Source of the DNA: Corynebacterium kroppenstedtii | Lineage (GTDB): Bacteria; Actinomycetota; Actinomycetes; Mycobacteriales; Mycobacteriaceae | Length of the DNA stretch: 7,114 nucleotides | Direction: 5' to 3' | Assembly (NCBI RefSeq): GCF_003243515.1 | Contig: NZ_QFRA01000050.1 | Location: 1-7,114, forward strand | Part shown: piece by piece, positions 5,785-7,114 of the stretch | Position numbering within the stretch: the stretch's first letter is position 1 | How the letters are laid out: each line of letters begins with the position of its first letter | Notes under the pieces: generated by a model | The model's input: the letters and a program-made list of their open reading frames with translations, nothing else | What the model was told of the DNA's origin: nothing | The model's database searches: none | Translations under genes and position numbers: made by a program

Positions 5785-5810
5785 TGGTCATCAGCGCAGG
5801 CTGCTGACCA
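5785..5810 (-). terminator. Stem-loop downstream of the oxidoreductase gene, possible terminator
   Basis: TGGTCA-T-CAGC and GCTG-C-TGACCA form a 10-bp stem with one internal mismatch and a 4-nt loop. It starts about 33 nt after the oxidoreductase stop codon and is the strongest stem in the gap. No T tract follows on the minus strand. That is common for actinobacterial stem-loops, but termination is therefore not certain. A regulatory-site role is equally possible because GTCA/TGAC half-sites recur here. Confidence 0.4.
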
Positions 5811-5815
5811 GTACT

Positions 5816-5832
5816 TGTTCAAGGGTTGAACA
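5816..5832. promoter_or_regulatory. Short palindrome TGTTCAA-GGG-TTGAACA
   Basis: A perfect 7-bp inverted repeat around a 3-bp centre, 11 nt after the oxidoreductase stop codon. The arms are AT-rich and no T tract follows, so it makes a poor terminator on its own. The symmetry is typical of a helix-turn-helix repressor or activator site. It does not match the actinobacterial LexA box, which has a 4-bp centre and CGAAC arms. Confidence 0.4.
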
Positions 5833-5843
5833 GCCCCCGCGAT

Positions 5844-6860
5844 TCACAACCGGACTAGCATCTTCCCCGTATTTGCCCCATTGAGCATGTCGATGAATGC
5901 TTTCGCAGCGGCGTCGAGGCCGTCGCGGAAAGTCTCGTCCCAATGGATTTCGTCGGCCGACAACCATTTGGCCATCCGCTGCTGGAACTCTGGACGGACC
6001 TCCTCGGCGTATTTGGCGATGACGAAGCCACGTAGGGTGAGACGTTTCCCGATGGTCAATGCGAGATTACGAGGAGCGCACGGCGGTTCGACGGAGTTGT
6101 ACTGGGAGATCGCCCCACACATCGCGACCCGCCCGTCGTTGTTGAGATGGTCGATGGCGGCCTCCAGGTGATCGCCGCCGACGTTGTCGTAGTAGATGTC
6201 GATGCCGTCGGGGGCAGCTTGTCCAAGCAGCTCGGTAACCGGGCCGTCGTGGTAGTTGAAGGCGGCGTCAAAACCGAGGTCGCGCAACCGGGTAACCTTC
6301 GCGTCAGTACCAGCCGAACCGATAACCCGCGAAGCACCGAGCAACCGCGCTAACTGACCGACCATCGATCCGACGGCCCCAGCGGCTCCCGAGACGAAGA
6401 CGGCGTCACCGGCCTTCATCTCGGCGGCACGGGTCAGGCCAGCGTAGGCAGTGAGTCCAGTCATTCCAAGCACGCTCAGATATGCGGACGCGGGGGCGAT
6501 GTCGGTGTCAATGATGTGTGCGCCATCAGCGTCGAGGACAGCGTGCTCGCGCCACCCCAGCTGGTGGACGACGTGGCTGCCCACCGGGATCTCCTCACTG
6601 CGCGACTCGATGACGGTACCGACGGCACCCCCGTCAAGGGGCCGGTCAATGTGGAAGGGCGGCACATAGGACTTGACGTCGTTCATTCGACCGCGCATGT
6701 ATGGATCGACCGACATGATGTCATTGGCAACCAGGATTTGACCGTCGGATAGCTCGGGGAGGCTGATCTCCTCAATGCGGAAGTTGTCCTCGGTCGGTGC
6801 GCCGTCCGGGCGAGAGGCCAGGTGGACGGCACGAGAGTTTGTCGGACGCGTAGTGCTCAT
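5844..6860 (-). CDS. NADP-dependent MDR oxidoreductase, CurA/prostaglandin reductase (PTGR) family
   Basis: A 338-residue zinc-independent medium-chain reductase that probably reduces the C=C bond of alpha,beta-unsaturated carbonyl compounds with NADPH, as in bacterial curcumin reductase and mammalian prostaglandin reductases. It aligns by eye along its whole length with E. coli CurA. Matches are ASRPDGAPTEDNFRIEE (16-32), SVDPYMRGRM (49-58), SVLGMTGLTAYAGL (128-141), the Rossmann-type SGAAGAVGSMVGQLARLLG (156-174), DGIDIYYDNVGG (217-228), CGAISQYN (247-254) and a C-terminal NTGKMLVRL. No zinc-binding cysteine cluster is present. The ATG at 6860 has AGGAG (6872-6868) 7 nt upstream. It is a single gene, transcribed divergently from the macro-domain gene and separated from the transporter operon by a dyad-rich gap. 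The native substrate is unknown; a detoxification role for electrophiles or quinones is typical of the family. Confidence 0.94.
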   Translation of the reverse strand: MSTTRPTNSRAVHLASRPDGAPTEDNFRIEEISLPELSDGQILVANDIMSVDPYMRGRMNDVKSYVPPFHIDRPLDGGAVGTVIESRSEEIPVGSHVVHQLGWREHAVLDADGAHIIDTDIAPASAYLSVLGMTGLTAYAGLTRAAEMKAGDAVFVSGAAGAVGSMVGQLARLLGASRVIGSAGTDAKVTRLRDLGFDAAFNYHDGPVTELLGQAAPDGIDIYYDNVGGDHLEAAIDHLNNDGRVAMCGAISQYNSVEPPCAPRNLALTIGKRLTLRGFVIAKYAEEVRPEFQQRMAKWLSADEIHWDETFRDGLDAAAKAFIDMLNGANTGKMLVRL

Positions 6861-6976
6861 GAAGATACTCCTGTTCTCGACCCGCTACGGCATCATTACC
6901 TAACTCTTGCGCGAGCATCACGCCCACACCAGACGATTCCGCGGAGGGTGATCACGGGTCATGCACAATAGGGACC

Positions 6977-7114
6977 ATGGCTGACATCACGATCCTTCGA
7001 GCAGACATCACCACTCTCGACGTCGATGCTGTCGTCAACGCGGCAAACCGTCAGTTGGCTGGTGGCGGCGGGGTTGATGGAGCCATCCACCGGGCTGCTG
7101 GACCAGAACTGTCA
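6977..7114 (+). CDS. Macro-domain protein (ADP-ribose hydrolase type), N-terminal fragment
   Basis: The first 46 codons of a macro-domain protein, cut by the right edge of the window. The reading begins MADITILRADITTLDVDAVV, then the ADP-ribose-binding NAANRQLAGGGGVDGAIH (21-38), with Asn24 at the usual catalytic position, and HRAAGPEL. This pattern is that of the YmdB/MacroD class, which hydrolyses O-acetyl-ADP-ribose or removes mono-ADP-ribose from proteins. The ATG at 6977 has only a weak AGGG 3 nt upstream. An ATG at 6961 is out of frame and soon hits a stop, so 6977 is the right start. The 116-bp divergent gap towards the oxidoreductase shows an 8-bp GTGATCAC palindrome, but nothing I can call a promoter with confidence. 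Confidence 0.9.
   Translation, partial: MADITILRADITTLDVDAVVNAANRQLAGGGGVDGAIHRAAGPELS

Noticed and set aside
6948..6955. GTGATCAC palindrome before the macro-domain gene
   Set aside because: An isolated 8-bp palindrome without extension is common by chance; not enough to call an operator.

Overview
The window looks like chromosome from a high-GC Gram-positive bacterium. Base composition is roughly 60% GC by eye, genes are tightly packed with 4-bp stop/start overlaps, and GTG starts occur. A late cobalamin-synthesis pair plus an actinobacterial-type histidine phosphatase make Propionibacteriaceae (Cutibacterium-like) my best guess. That placement is inference, not an identification.

Left part (1-1878): a minus-strand cobalamin pair, cobD (CbiB-type adenosylcobinamide-phosphate synthase) followed by the first 63 codons of cobQ (cobyric acid synthase), overlapping by GTGA. 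A histidine-phosphatase gene diverges from cobD across only 54 bp. It may act in the same pathway as an alpha-ribazole phosphatase, but the sequence alone does not settle that. A gap of about 295 bp (1879-2173) separates this from the next operon. It holds at most one doubtful 62-codon ORF.

Middle (2174-5712): a minus-strand four-gene operon, transcribed ABC ATPase, ABC-2 permease, six-helix HisKA_3-type sensor kinase, NarL/LuxR-type response regulator. This layout is that of the self-regulated export or resistance modules known from Firmicutes and Actinobacteria (for example the LnrJK-LnrLMN linearmycin system of Bacillus). The likely logic is that the kinase senses a membrane-active compound or envelope state, the regulator switches on the operon, and the transporter relieves the stress. 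The substrate cannot be read from the sequence.

The 131-bp gap upstream of the ATPase (5713-5843) is the most structured DNA here. It contains four separate inverted repeats, including AATGTCAC-N9-GTGACATT about 43 bp before the start codon and an 8-bp-arm dyad that ends one base before that start codon. These are the best candidates for cis-regulatory sites of the operon.

Right part (5844-7114): a full-length CurA/PTGR-type NADPH-dependent MDR oxidoreductase on the minus strand, then a divergently oriented macro-domain protein (ADP-ribose hydrolase type) cut off by the window end. Apart from the regulatory architecture before the transporter operon, I see no mobile element, CRISPR array, RNA gene or unfamiliar multi-gene system.
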